Assembly (NCBI GenBank): GCA_963712175.1
Contig: CAVQGZ010000002.1
Span: forward strand, 1-21,068
Direction: 5' to 3'
Source of the DNA: CAVQGZ01 sp963712175
GTDB lineage: Bacteria; Actinomycetota; Actinomycetes; Jiangellales; Jiangellaceae
DNA length: 21,068 bases
Shown piece by piece: positions 1-6,536 of this stretch. Numbering within the stretch: position 1 is the first letter of the stretch; each line of letters begins with the position of its first letter. A model generated the notes under the pieces. It was not told where the DNA came from. It worked only from the letters and a program-made list of their open reading frames with translations, and did no database searches. The position numbers were made by a program, and so were the translations under genes.

Positions 1-1096
1 GTCGTCAAGGAATTCGACCTGGCGGTCGAAGACCTGCTGGGTCGGCGCCCATTCCGACGTCGACCCCGCTCGATCGCTGGGTATGTCCACGGCCGACGGG
101 TTCTCGTGACAGGAGCGGGTGGCTCCATCGGCTCAGAACTGTGCCGCCAGCTGCACTACGGGCCGTCCGGGCTGGTCATGCTCGACCGCGACGAGTCGGG
201 CCTTCACGCCACGCCAGCTGCTGATGGACGGCCGAGCGCTGCTGGACTCGCCGACCCTCGTGCTCGCCGACATCCGTGACCGTGACCGCCTCTTCCAGGT
301 GTTCTCCCAGCTCCACCCCGAAGTCGTGTTTCACGCTGCCGCGCTCAAGCACCTTCCGCTGCTCGAGCAGACCCCGGCGGAGGGCTGGAAGACGAACGTC
401 GTCGGCACCCGCAACGTGCTCGAGGCTGCGGAGGCGGTGGGAGTGTCGCGCTTGGTCAACGTCAGCACCGACAAGGCGGCCGACCCGTGCAGCGTGCTCG
501 GCTACACGAAGCGACTCGGTGAGCGGTTGACGGCCGAGGTCGCCGCGCGACGCACGGGCATGAACTACGCATCGGTTCGGTTCGGCAACGTGCTCGGCTC
601 ACGCGGGTCCGTGCTCGGCACTTTCCGCGGCAGGTAGACGCGGGCGGGCCCATTACGGTCACCCACCCCGACGTCACCCGGTACTTCATGACCGTGCACG
701 GAGGCTGTGGCTCTGACCATTCAGGCGGGTGCGCTCGCCCTTCCTGGTGAGGTGCTCGTTCTCGACATGGGTGAGCCCGTACGTATCGCGGACGTCGCCC
801 ACCGCCTCGCCGACCAGGTCGACCGTCCGGTCCCCATCGCCTACACCGGCCTTCGACCGGGGGAGAAGCTGCACGAGGTGCTGCTCGGTGCGGGCGAGTT
901 CGACGACCGACCGCGCCATCCGCTGATCAGTCACGTCCCGGTTCCCCCGCTGATGTTCGAGCAGGCGCGGGCCTGCGCTGCGAGCGGTCCGTCGGCGGTC
1001 TCGGCGACGTCGCTGGAGCTGGCCGCTGGCTGGGGCCTCTACGTGGACCAGCCCAGTGAACCTGAGGAGCAGGAGCGGTGCGGCGTGCGGTCGTGA
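1..1096 (+). CDS. Polysaccharide biosynthesis nucleotide-sugar dehydratase/epimerase (CapD/FlaA1/WbpM type), 5'-truncated and frameshifted
   Basis: This is the 3' part of an NDP-sugar 4,6-dehydratase/epimerase, an extended SDR that modifies UDP-sugars for cell-surface polysaccharide; the usual N-terminal membrane region lies upstream of the window. Visible are the Rossmann motif VLVTGAGGSIGSELCRQ (about 106-156), ADIRDRDRL, HAAALKHLPLLE, NVSTDKAADP, RFGNVLGSRGSV, THPDVTRYFMTV and the C-terminal TGLRPGEKLHEVL. Homology continues through three frame changes: an extra base near 214, a missing base near 628 and an extra base near 700. The two insertions and one deletion return the reading to the frame that ends at 1096. 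Four residues before the catalytic-region Lys (GYTKR) is Leu, where the family usually has Met. It overlaps the next gene by 19 bp, so the two are probably co-transcribed. Family is confident; the substrate is not readable from sequence. Confidence 0.88.
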
Positions 1097-2028
1097 CCGG
1101 CGGCGCCGGCTTCCTCGGCTCGCACCTGTGCGAGCGGCTGCTCGACGACGGCGCCGAGGTGGTGTGCCTGGACAACTTCCTGACCGGGTCGCCGCGCAAC
1201 GTCGAGCACCTGATGGAGCGGCCCGGGTTCCGGCTCGTCCGCGCCGACGTCTCCGACTACGTCCACGTGACCGGCCCGGTGGACGCCGTCCTGCACTTCG
1301 CGTCGCCGGCCTCGCCGATCGACTACCTCAAGCTGCCGATCCACACGCTCAAGGTCGGCTCGATCGGCACCCTGCACACGCTCGGGCTGGCCCGCGAGAA
1401 GGGCGCCCGGTACCTGCTCGCCTCGACGTCGGAGACCTACGGCGACCCGCAGGTGCACCCGCAGCCGGAGACCTACTGGGGCCACGTCAACCCGGTCGGG
1501 CCGCGCGGGGTGTACGACGAGGCGAAGCGGTTCGCCGAGGCGCTGACCATGGCCTACCGGCGCACGCACGGGGTGAACACGGGCATCGTGCGCATCTTCA
1601 ACACCTTCGGCGAGCGGATGCGCCCGGACGACGGGCGAGCGATCCCGACGTTCATCCGGCAGGCGCTGCTCGGCGAGCAGATCACCGTCGCCGGGGACGG
1701 GTCGCAGACCCGCTCGATCTGCTACGTGGACGACCTGGTCGAGGGCATCGTCCGACTGCTGCACAGCGACCACCCGGGCCGGTGAACATCGGCAACCCGC
1801 ACGAGGTGTCGGTGCTGGAGCTGGCCGAGTGGATCCGAACGCCTCGCCGAGTCGTCGTCGCAGATCGCCTTCGTCGAGCGACCCGAGGACGACCCGATGG
1901 TGCGCCAGCCCGACATCACGCTGGCGCGGTCCGTCCTCGGCTGGGAGCCGCGCGTGCCGATCGAGGACGGCCTGACGCGCACGATCGAGTGGTTCGCCCG
2001 GCATCCGGACGTCGTTGACCTGCGATAG
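1078..2028 (+). CDS. UDP-glucuronate decarboxylase-like (UXS) extended SDR, frameshifted
   Basis: An NAD-dependent extended SDR most like UDP-glucuronic acid decarboxylase (UDP-xylose synthase), which converts UDP-GlcA to UDP-xylose in the cytoplasm. It has the N-terminal GGAGFLGSHLCERLL motif, the LLASTSETYGDP segment, the UXS-like tract QPETYWGHVNPVGPRGVYDE with the catalytic YDEAK, and the GDGSQTRSICYVDDLVEGI motif. One base appears lost near 1781 (PGPVNIGNPHEVS follows in another frame) and one gained near 1840; the C-terminus then reads QIAFVERPEDDPMVRQPDI and ends in TAG at 2026-2028. The GTG start lies inside the end of the preceding dehydratase gene, so the two look translationally coupled. 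About 316 aa after repair, normal for the family. A related dTDP-glucose dehydratase-like activity is the main alternative. Confidence 0.85.
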
Positions 2029-2038
2029 CACCAAGATG

Positions 2039-2064
2039 CGTATACGTGATGCTATGATGTGGTC
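2039..2064 (+). promoter_or_regulatory. Candidate vapB promoter/operator, leaderless type
   Basis: A TATGAT -10-like hexamer at 2053-2058 lies 6 nt before the ATG at 2065, which would give a nearly leaderless mRNA. An 8-bp perfect palindrome CGTATACG at 2039-2046 and GATGC direct repeats at 2035 and 2048 sit just upstream. VapB antitoxins usually bind such repeats to repress their own operon. No convincing -35 box is seen. Confidence 0.45.
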
Positions 2065-2298
2065 ATGCGAACGACCCTCACGATCGACGACGACGTCTAT
2101 CGGCTGACCAAGGAGCGGGCAGCTCAGACCGGCCGAACCGTGGGCACCGTCGTGGAAGAGGCACTGCGCTCGGCCTTGCTGGCCAATCCAGAAGCAACAA
2201 GCAGGCAGGTCGACCTGCCCACTTCGCCGGGAGCCCCGCTTCCAGGCGTCGATCTGGATGACTCCTCTGCGCTGCTCGACCTGACGGAGCGCCCGTGA
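2065..2298 (+). CDS. vapB: VapB-like antitoxin (ribbon-helix-helix type)
   Basis: A 77-aa protein starting MRTTLTIDDDVYRLTKERA, typical of the RHH/MetJ-Arc DNA-binding N-terminus of VapB-type antitoxins. The beta-strand residues (TTLTID) are followed by the helix AAQTGRTVGTVVEEALRSAL. The acidic, proline-rich C-terminal tail (PGAPLPGVDLDDSSALLDL) is the part expected to wrap the toxin. ATG 2065 is preferred over the in-frame GTG at 2059 because the -10-like box ends at 2058. The stop overlaps the toxin start as GTGA (2295-2298), the standard coupled antitoxin-toxin arrangement. The family assignment rests on this pattern and the adjacent PIN gene. Confidence 0.85.
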   Translation: MRTTLTIDDDVYRLTKERAAQTGRTVGTVVEEALRSALLANPEATSRQVDLPTSPGAPLPGVDLDDSSALLDLTERP

Positions 2299-2726
2299 TC
2301 CTGCCCGACGTGAACGTGCTCGTCTACGCGTTCAAGTCCGGGGCCCAGGACCACTCTGCCTATCGATCCTGGCTGGTCGGCGCGCTTGAGGGACCGCAAC
2401 CTCTGGGGTTGTCGGAGTTGGTGCTGTCCGGCGTGATGCGAGTCGTGACCCACCCGCGTGTCTTCGACGTGCCCTCGTCGCCCGAGGAAGCCTTGGACTT
2501 CGTGGAGGCCCTGCGTGCTGCCCCCACCTCGGTCGTGCTACCGCCGGGACCCCGGCACTGGAGCATCTTCACCGACCTCGTCTCGTCGGCCCGCCCACGT
2601 GGAGGCCTAGTCTCGGACGCCTACCACGCCGCCCTGGCTATCGAGCACGGGTGCGAATGGATCACCACAGACCGTGACTTCGCCAGATTCCCGGGGTTGA
2701 CGTGGCGTCATCCCCTTCAGGCCTGA
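2295..2726 (+). CDS. vapC: VapC-like PIN-domain toxin ribonuclease
   Basis: A 143-aa PIN-domain protein, probably the toxin of a VapBC pair: a Mg2+-dependent endoribonuclease, with tRNA or rRNA as usual targets. The expected acidic active-site residues are visible: Asp5 in ILPDVNVLVYA, Glu41 in LSELVLSG, Asp108 in VSDAYHAALA and Asp126 in ITTDRDF. The start is GTG, overlapping the antitoxin stop by four bases. The TRHP/RVF-type middle (VMRVVTHPRVF) is frequent in the actinobacterial 'TA system VapC family' group. The gene is intact, and converges with the DsrE-like gene with only 9 bp between the two stops. Target RNA cannot be told from sequence. Confidence 0.88.
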   Translation: MILPDVNVLVYAFKSGAQDHSAYRSWLVGALEGPQPLGLSELVLSGVMRVVTHPRVFDVPSSPEEALDFVEALRAAPTSVVLPPGPRHWSIFTDLVSSARPRGGLVSDAYHAALAIEHGCEWITTDRDFARFPGLTWRHPLQA

Positions 2727-2735
2727 CGCGGAAGG

Positions 2736-3099
2736 TCAGTAGACGAGCGCTTGGACGCCTTCTGCGAGCACCTCTTCGGTGAACGCGGCTGCACCGGCGA
2801 TGCGCACCCCGGGCAGGACGTCGCTCTCGCCGATCTCACGTCGCGCTGCGCACTGCGTGCACAGCGTCACCTGCCCGCCGGCTGAGAACGGCGTCGCGCA
2901 GGTCGGCCAACGGAGCCGAGTGAGGCAGCTCGAATGCTTCGGCGTGTCCGGCAACGGCGAACCATGCGGCCTCTCCGGTCAGCCACAGCGAGACCTCAGC
3001 CCCGGCTGCTACTGCCATGGCGGCAACCGTGAACGCCTGAGCACAGCGTTCGGGGGCCTCGGCTCCAGCCGTGACCTTGACCACCAGCGTTCGCGCCAC
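2736..3099 (-). CDS. DsrE-like small sulfur-relay family protein, one frameshift
   Basis: A protein of about 120 aa resembling the DsrE/DsrF/YchN family of small sulfur-trafficking or peroxiredoxin-like proteins. It begins VARTLVVKVTAGAEAPERC (GTG start at 3099), followed by a helix rich in Ala/Val (AAMAVAAGAEVSLWLTGEAA) and, after an extra base near 2881, by GGQVTLCTQCAARREIG and a C-terminal helix ending in VQALVY. The CTQC pair is the likely functional thiol site. The GTG lies 6 nt downstream of a TAGGCT -10-like box (3106-3111 on the minus strand), which fixes the start. It is divergent from the 33-aa membrane gene. Family membership is inferred from the overall pattern and not from one diagnostic motif. 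Confidence 0.72.
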
Positions 3100-3105
3100 G
3101 CTGGG

Positions 3106-3130
3106 AGCCTACGCAGCCGACGGCTAGGGT
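3106..3130. promoter_or_regulatory. Divergent leaderless promoter pair (DsrE-like / 33-aa membrane protein)
   Basis: Two -10-like boxes lie back to back in a 37-bp intergenic gap. TAGGCT on the minus strand (3106-3111) is 6 nt from the GTG of the DsrE-like gene, and TAGGGT on the plus strand (3125-3130) is 6 nt from the GTG at 3137. Each polymerase footprint would cover the other box, so mutually exclusive or co-regulated transcription is expected. Confidence 0.55.
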
Positions 3131-3136
3131 GAGGCC

Positions 3137-3238
3137 GTGCTCGAGTTCTTCTTCACCTCGCTGCTGGTGCTCGTGGGTGTCTTCATCACCTGGTTCGCCG
3201 GATACGTGGTCTACAAGCTGTACAACGGCCAGTCCTAG
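3137..3238 (+). CDS. 33-aa single-pass membrane protein (hypothetical)
   Basis: A very short gene easily missed by annotation. GTG at 3137 is followed by 33 codons to TAG at 3236-3238. The product is one hydrophobic helix (about residues 4-26, with Phe, Leu, Val, Trp and Tyr) and a short polar tail YKLYNGQS. The start is supported by a TAGGGT box ending 6 nt upstream. It precedes the nitrobindin gene by 20 bp, so the two may be co-transcribed. The function is unknown to me; a membrane anchor or small regulatory subunit is possible, but nothing in the sequence shows this. Confidence 0.62.
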   Translation: MLEFFFTSLLVLVGVFITWFAGYVVYKLYNGQS

Positions 3239-3258
3239 CGCTCGGCGGGCCCGCTGAC

Positions 3259-3768
3259 ATGGAGATCCCGACCGATCTCAACCCCGCCTGCGTCCCGTTG
3301 GCCTGGCTGCTCGGCACCTGGGAAGGCGCCGGCGTGGGCGACTACCCCACGATCGAGGCGTTCCGCTTCGGCCAGGAGGTTCGCTTCGGCTACGTCCCGG
3401 GCAAGCCGTACCTGACCTACACCTCGGCCACCTGGCGGCTCTCGGACGACGGGGAGATCGGCGACCCCCTGGCCCGCGAGACCGGCTACTGGCGACCGCA
3501 GCCCGACGGCGAGGTCGAGGTGCTGCTCACTCACCCCACCGGGATCATCGAGATCTATATCGGTGCCGTCGAGCCTGCCAAGATCGAGCTGGCGACCCGC
3601 GGCGTACTGAAGACCGAGACGGCCAAGGACTACCGCTCGGCGACCCGCCTCTACGGCCTGGTCAACAGCCGGCTGATGTGGGTCATGGACATGGCCGCCA
3701 TGGGCGAGGAGATGCAGCCGCACGTCAGTGCCGAGCTGCAGCGCGTCGCGGGAGCGGTCGCCGACTGA
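3259..3768 (+). CDS. Nitrobindin-type heme-binding beta-barrel protein (FABP family), putative peroxynitrite isomerase
   Basis: A 169-aa member of the bacterial nitrobindin / THAP4-like beta-barrel family, which binds ferric heme b in a lipocalin-like barrel and is known in some members to isomerise peroxynitrite to nitrate. The family signature GxWxGxG is present as G19-T-W21-E-G23-A-G25. The conserved C-terminal His that ligates heme is present as His155 in EEMQPHVSAELQR. Other family-like segments are YLTYTSATWRLSDDGE and ETGYWRPQPDGEVEVLL. The gene is intact and of normal length. It sits between the 33-aa membrane gene (20 bp) and ygfZ (43 bp), suggesting a redox or Fe-S related unit. NO or peroxynitrite chemistry is inferred from the family. 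Confidence 0.9.
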   Translation: MEIPTDLNPACVPLAWLLGTWEGAGVGDYPTIEAFRFGQEVRFGYVPGKPYLTYTSATWRLSDDGEIGDPLARETGYWRPQPDGEVEVLLTHPTGIIEIYIGAVEPAKIELATRGVLKTETAKDYRSATRLYGLVNSRLMWVMDMAAMGEEMQPHVSAELQRVAGAVAD

Positions 3769-3811
3769 GTCGGCCGGGAAGCCGCGGCGACGTCGGGACG
3801 TTGCGCACGAC

Positions 3812-4766
3812 GTGACTGCCTATCGTTCCCCGTTGCTCGAGCGGCCGGGTGCCGTTGAGGCGACCGGCCCGGACGCCGGTGTCGCCGCGCACTACGGCGA
3901 CCCGATGCGCGAGCAGCGACTGCTGGACGGCGGACGGGCCGCCGTGGACCTCTCCCACCACGGGGTCGTGCGGATCTCCGGCCCCGACCGGCTCTCGTGG
4001 CTGCACTCGCTGCTGTCCCAGGACGTCGCGGGCCTGCGGCCCGGCGAGCGCACCGACGGTCTGCTGCTGAGCCCGCACGGGCACGTCGAGCACCACCTGC
4101 GTCTGCGAGACGACGGCGAGGCCGTGCTCGCGATCGTCGAGCCCGGGACGGCCTCGGCCCTGGTCGAGTTCCTGCGCTCGATGCAGTTCATGATGCGGGT
4201 GCAGGTGGACGACGCCAGCGCTGAGTGGGCCGTTCTCGGCACCTCGGACGGCGAGCAGCTCGTGCCGCGCGCGCAGCTGCCGGACATCGCGGGCAGCTGG
4301 GAGCACCTCGCCGGTGTCTGGGCACATGAGGCGCTGCGCATCGCTGCCGGGGTACCGCGGCTCGGACTCGACACCGACCACCGCACCATCCCCAACGAAG
4401 CCGGCTGGATCGAGTCCGCCGTCCACCTGGACAAGGGCTGCTACCGGGGCCAGGAGACGGTGGCCCGCGTCCACACGCTCGGACGCCCGCCGCGACGGCT
4501 CACCAGGCTGCACCTGGACGGCTCGGTCGACCACCTGCCCGCCCACGGCGACCCCGTGGTGGTTCGCGAGACCGGCAAGCAGGTCGGCACCGTCGGTTCG
4601 GCGGCTCGTCACTACGAGGACGGCCCGCTGGCGCTGACACTGCTGAAGCGCAGCGTGCCGGTGGCGTGCGGACCTGCTGGTGCGCTGCGACGACGTCGAC
4701 GTCGCCGCTACCCAGGAGGTCGTCGTCGACCCCGAGGCCGGGCTGCACGTCCGCCCACAGGTCTAG
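3812..4766 (+). CDS. ygfZ: YgfZ/IBA57-like folate-binding Fe-S maintenance protein, one frameshift
   Basis: A folate-binding protein of the YgfZ/GcvT-like family, involved in assembly or repair of Fe-S enzymes and tRNA modification. The diagnostic motif K-G-C-Y-x-G-Q-E appears as DKGCYRGQETVARVH at about residues 206-220, with the essential Cys. The N-terminal VRISGPDRLSWLHSLLSQDV and GLLLSPHGHVEHHLRLR match the tetrahydrofolate-binding fold. The reading frame changes near 4667 (one extra base); the tail then reads DLLVRCDDVDVAATQEVVVDPEAG and stops at TAG 4764-4766, giving about 317 aa. GTG 3812 is chosen because homology starts just after it. It is located after nitrobindin and before the second TA pair. 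Confidence 0.88.
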
Positions 4767-4767
4767 T

Positions 4768-4804
4768 GCATGCGATCTGCATGCGCGTATGCTGGAGTGC
4801 ATGC
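4768..4804 (+). promoter_or_regulatory. Candidate vapB2 promoter/operator with three GCATGC palindromes
   Basis: Three perfect GCATGC hexamers occur at 4768-4773, 4779-4784 and 4799-4804, the last covering the ATG at 4801. A TATGCT -10-like box at 4788-4793 lies between them and ends 7 nt before the ATG, so the transcript would be leaderless. Repeated palindromes around the start are typical of sites bound by VapB autoregulators. Confidence 0.5.
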
Positions 4805-5028
4805 CAGCGCTTCAGATCAGGAACGTCCCGGACGAGGTTCACCGCACCCTGAAGGCGCGCGCGGCTCTCGCCGGCATGTCCCTGTCGGAGTACGCGCTCG
4901 CTGAGCTCGTGCGAGCCGCGGAGCGCCCGACGCGCTACGAGCTGGATGCCCGCATCCAGGCCAGGGAGGCGATGGATCTTGGAAGCCTGGTCGTCGATCT
5001 GATCAGGCAGGACCGCGACTCCCGATGA
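4801..5028 (+). CDS. vapB: VapB/FitA-like antitoxin (Arc/RHH type)
   Basis: A 75-aa protein starting MPALQIRNVPDEVHRTLKAR. The pattern LQIRNVPDEVH followed by AALAGMSLSEYALAELVRAAE is the hallmark of FitA-like RHH antitoxins. The C-terminal region (EAMDLGSLVVDLIRQDRDSR) is the probable toxin-binding tail. ATG 4801 is preferred over the in-frame ATG at 4789 because the latter lies inside the -10-like box and the protein family normally begins at MPALQIRN. The stop overlaps the toxin start as ATGA (5025-5028), implying translational coupling. It begins 34 bp after ygfZ. Confidence 0.88.
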   Translation: MPALQIRNVPDEVHRTLKARAALAGMSLSEYALAELVRAAERPTRYELDARIQAREAMDLGSLVVDLIRQDRDSR

Positions 5029-5417
5029 TCGTGCTGGACGCGTCAGCCGCTGTCGAGTACGTGCTCGGCACGACGCCCGGCCTTGTCGTCCGAGAGTGGA
5101 TCCTCTCCGACGTGCAGGTGCACTACCCCGAGTTGATGTCGGTGGAGGTGGCGTCGGCCTTGCGCAGGCTCGTTCGGCGCGGCGATCTCACTCCCCGTCG
5201 AGCTGCTGCCGCGATCGAGGACATCCTCGACCTCGATGGCACGCCACATCGGCACGACCTCTTCCTGCTGCAGGCGTTCACCTACAGAGACCGGTTCTCG
5301 GTCTATGACGCCATGTATGTGGCGCTGGCGAGAGCGCTCGACGCACGGCTGATGACTGCCGACGCACGCCTGGCTCGAGCGGCCGAGTCGCTGGTGCGTG
5401 TCGAGCTCGTCAGCTGA
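5025..5417 (+). CDS. vapC: VapC-like PIN-domain toxin ribonuclease (second pair)
   Basis: A 130-aa PIN-domain endoribonuclease toxin. The acidic residues are Asp5 (MIVLDASAAVEYVLG), Glu41 (YPELMSVEVASALRRL), Asp95 (FSVYDAMYVALARAL) and Asp113 (LMTADARLARA), all at the expected spacing. It differs in sequence from the VapC at 2295-2726, so the two pairs are not a recent duplication. The gene overlaps its antitoxin by four bases. Its last 8 bases overlap tail-to-tail with the LCP gene on the other strand (5410-5417). The gene is intact; the RNA target is unknown. Confidence 0.9.
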   Translation: MIVLDASAAVEYVLGTTPGLVVREWILSDVQVHYPELMSVEVASALRRLVRRGDLTPRRAAAAIEDILDLDGTPHRHDLFLLQAFTYRDRFSVYDAMYVALARALDARLMTADARLARAAESLVRVELVS

Positions 5418-6502
5418 CGTTCTCGGGCGTGGTGCGGACGCCGTTCTCGTCGATCCACGCCTCGAGCTCGTCGGTGCGGAAGGCCTCCCAGAAGGAGTCC
5501 TGCAGCTCGCTGTTGAGGTAGACGACGCTCTGGTCGCCCTCGAACCCGACGCCCGTGGTCGGGGCGGTCATGAAGGTGACGTTGTCGGGGCGAAGGCCTC
5601 GCGAGGCGAGGGCCAGGCTGACCATGCGCGGGATGGTGAGTGACTCGTCCACGCTGACCAGCTCTGTCGTCGCGGTCGCGACGTTCAGCGCCTTCCCCGC
5701 GTCGGTGAGGGTTCCGGAGACGATGAGCTGGGTGCCGAGAGCCCGCAGCACGTTCTGCTGCCGCTCGACGCGGTCGAAGTCGCCCCGGGGGAGGCGATAG
5801 CGCTCCCCGACGTAGTCGCGCACCTCTTCGCCGGTGAGCGTGTGGGTTCCGGCGGGCCAGGTCCGGCTGCGGGCAACCGTCTCGGTGTCGAACGTCAGGG
5901 TCACACCCCCGAGCACGTCCACCAGCCCGATGAGCCCGTTCCAGTCGACGACGGCGAGGTGGTCCATGCGGGTGTCGGTGAGCTGCTCGATGGTCTGCAC
6001 GTACAGCGAGGGCCCACCGAAGGAGAACGCCGCGTTGACCTTGTTCATCCCGTAGCCGGGGATGTCGACCCACGAGTCACGCGGGATCGACACCACGTAG
6101 GCGCTGTCGCCGTCCTCGGTGACGTGGGCGACCATGATCGCGTCGCTTCGCTGGGCTCCCGGGAGCCACGTCGGGGCCTGGGCTCCCTCACCGGTGGTGC
6201 AGCTCCTCGGAGTTGCGGTCGGTGCCTGCGAGCAGGAACGTGGTGCCACCTGCGCCAGCTCGTCGCTGCCGGCCTCGGGCTCCTTCTGGGGGCGCAGGTC
6301 GTCGGGGATGTCGAACGCGTTCGGGATGCGGTCGAACGTCGAGCGTCCCGCGGACGTACAGCACGCCGCCGACGACGGCCGCAGCCAGGATGCCGAGCAG
6401 CGCCAGGGCGACGACGAGCGTGCGTCGCGAGCGCTTGCGGTCCCGGCGGCGTTCGTCCGGGGTCTCCTCCCGCAGGGGGAGTACGTCGTCGTCTACCGCC
6501 AT
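5410..6502 (-). CDS. LytR-CpsA-Psr (LCP) family cell-wall glycopolymer ligase, frameshifted
   Basis: LCP phosphotransferases move polyprenyl-phosphate-linked glycopolymers onto peptidoglycan outside the membrane. The product begins MAVDDDVLPLREETPDERRR, with a basic stretch and one transmembrane helix (TLVVALALLGILAAAVVGGV, about residues 28-47). The LCP core follows: TTFLLAGTDRNSE, RSDAIMVAHVTEDGDSAYVV, SIPRDSWVDIPGYGMNKVNAAF, MDHLAVVDWNGLIGLVDVLGG and YRLPRGDFDRVERQQNVLRAL, including the catalytic-site Arg/Asp of PRDSW and the R-x-x-R-Q-Q motif. Three indels break it (about 6337, 6250 and 6193), with homology continuing across each. ATG at 6502 is supported by a CACACT -10-like box 7 nt upstream. 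It starts 34 bp downstream of the 609-aa membrane protein gene, on the same strand. Confidence 0.9.
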
Positions 6503-6509
6503 GGGCAGA

Positions 6510-6515
6510 AGTGTG
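6510..6515 (-). promoter_or_regulatory. Candidate leaderless -10 box of the LCP gene
   Basis: On the minus strand CACACT ends 7 nt before the ATG at 6502. This would give the LCP gene its own start of transcription, although the upstream membrane gene may also read into it. Confidence 0.35.
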
Positions 6516-6536
6516 ACACGACCTGCGCGCTTCTCC

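Noticed and set aside
119..637. A stand-alone 172-aa epimerase fragment starting at the ATG at 119.
   Set aside because: The first part is out of frame; the true frame enters from the window start and joins this one at an extra base near 214.
1039..2034. Long frames on both strands overlapping the UXS-like gene (331 and 320 codons).
   Set aside because: Composition is shadow-like (Arg/Ala/Pro), and the conserved SDR motifs are in the gene reported at 1078-2028.
2779..3132. A 117-codon plus-strand frame opposite the DsrE-like gene.
   Set aside because: No recognisable motif; the minus strand carries the conserved DsrE-like sequence and a promoter-start pair.
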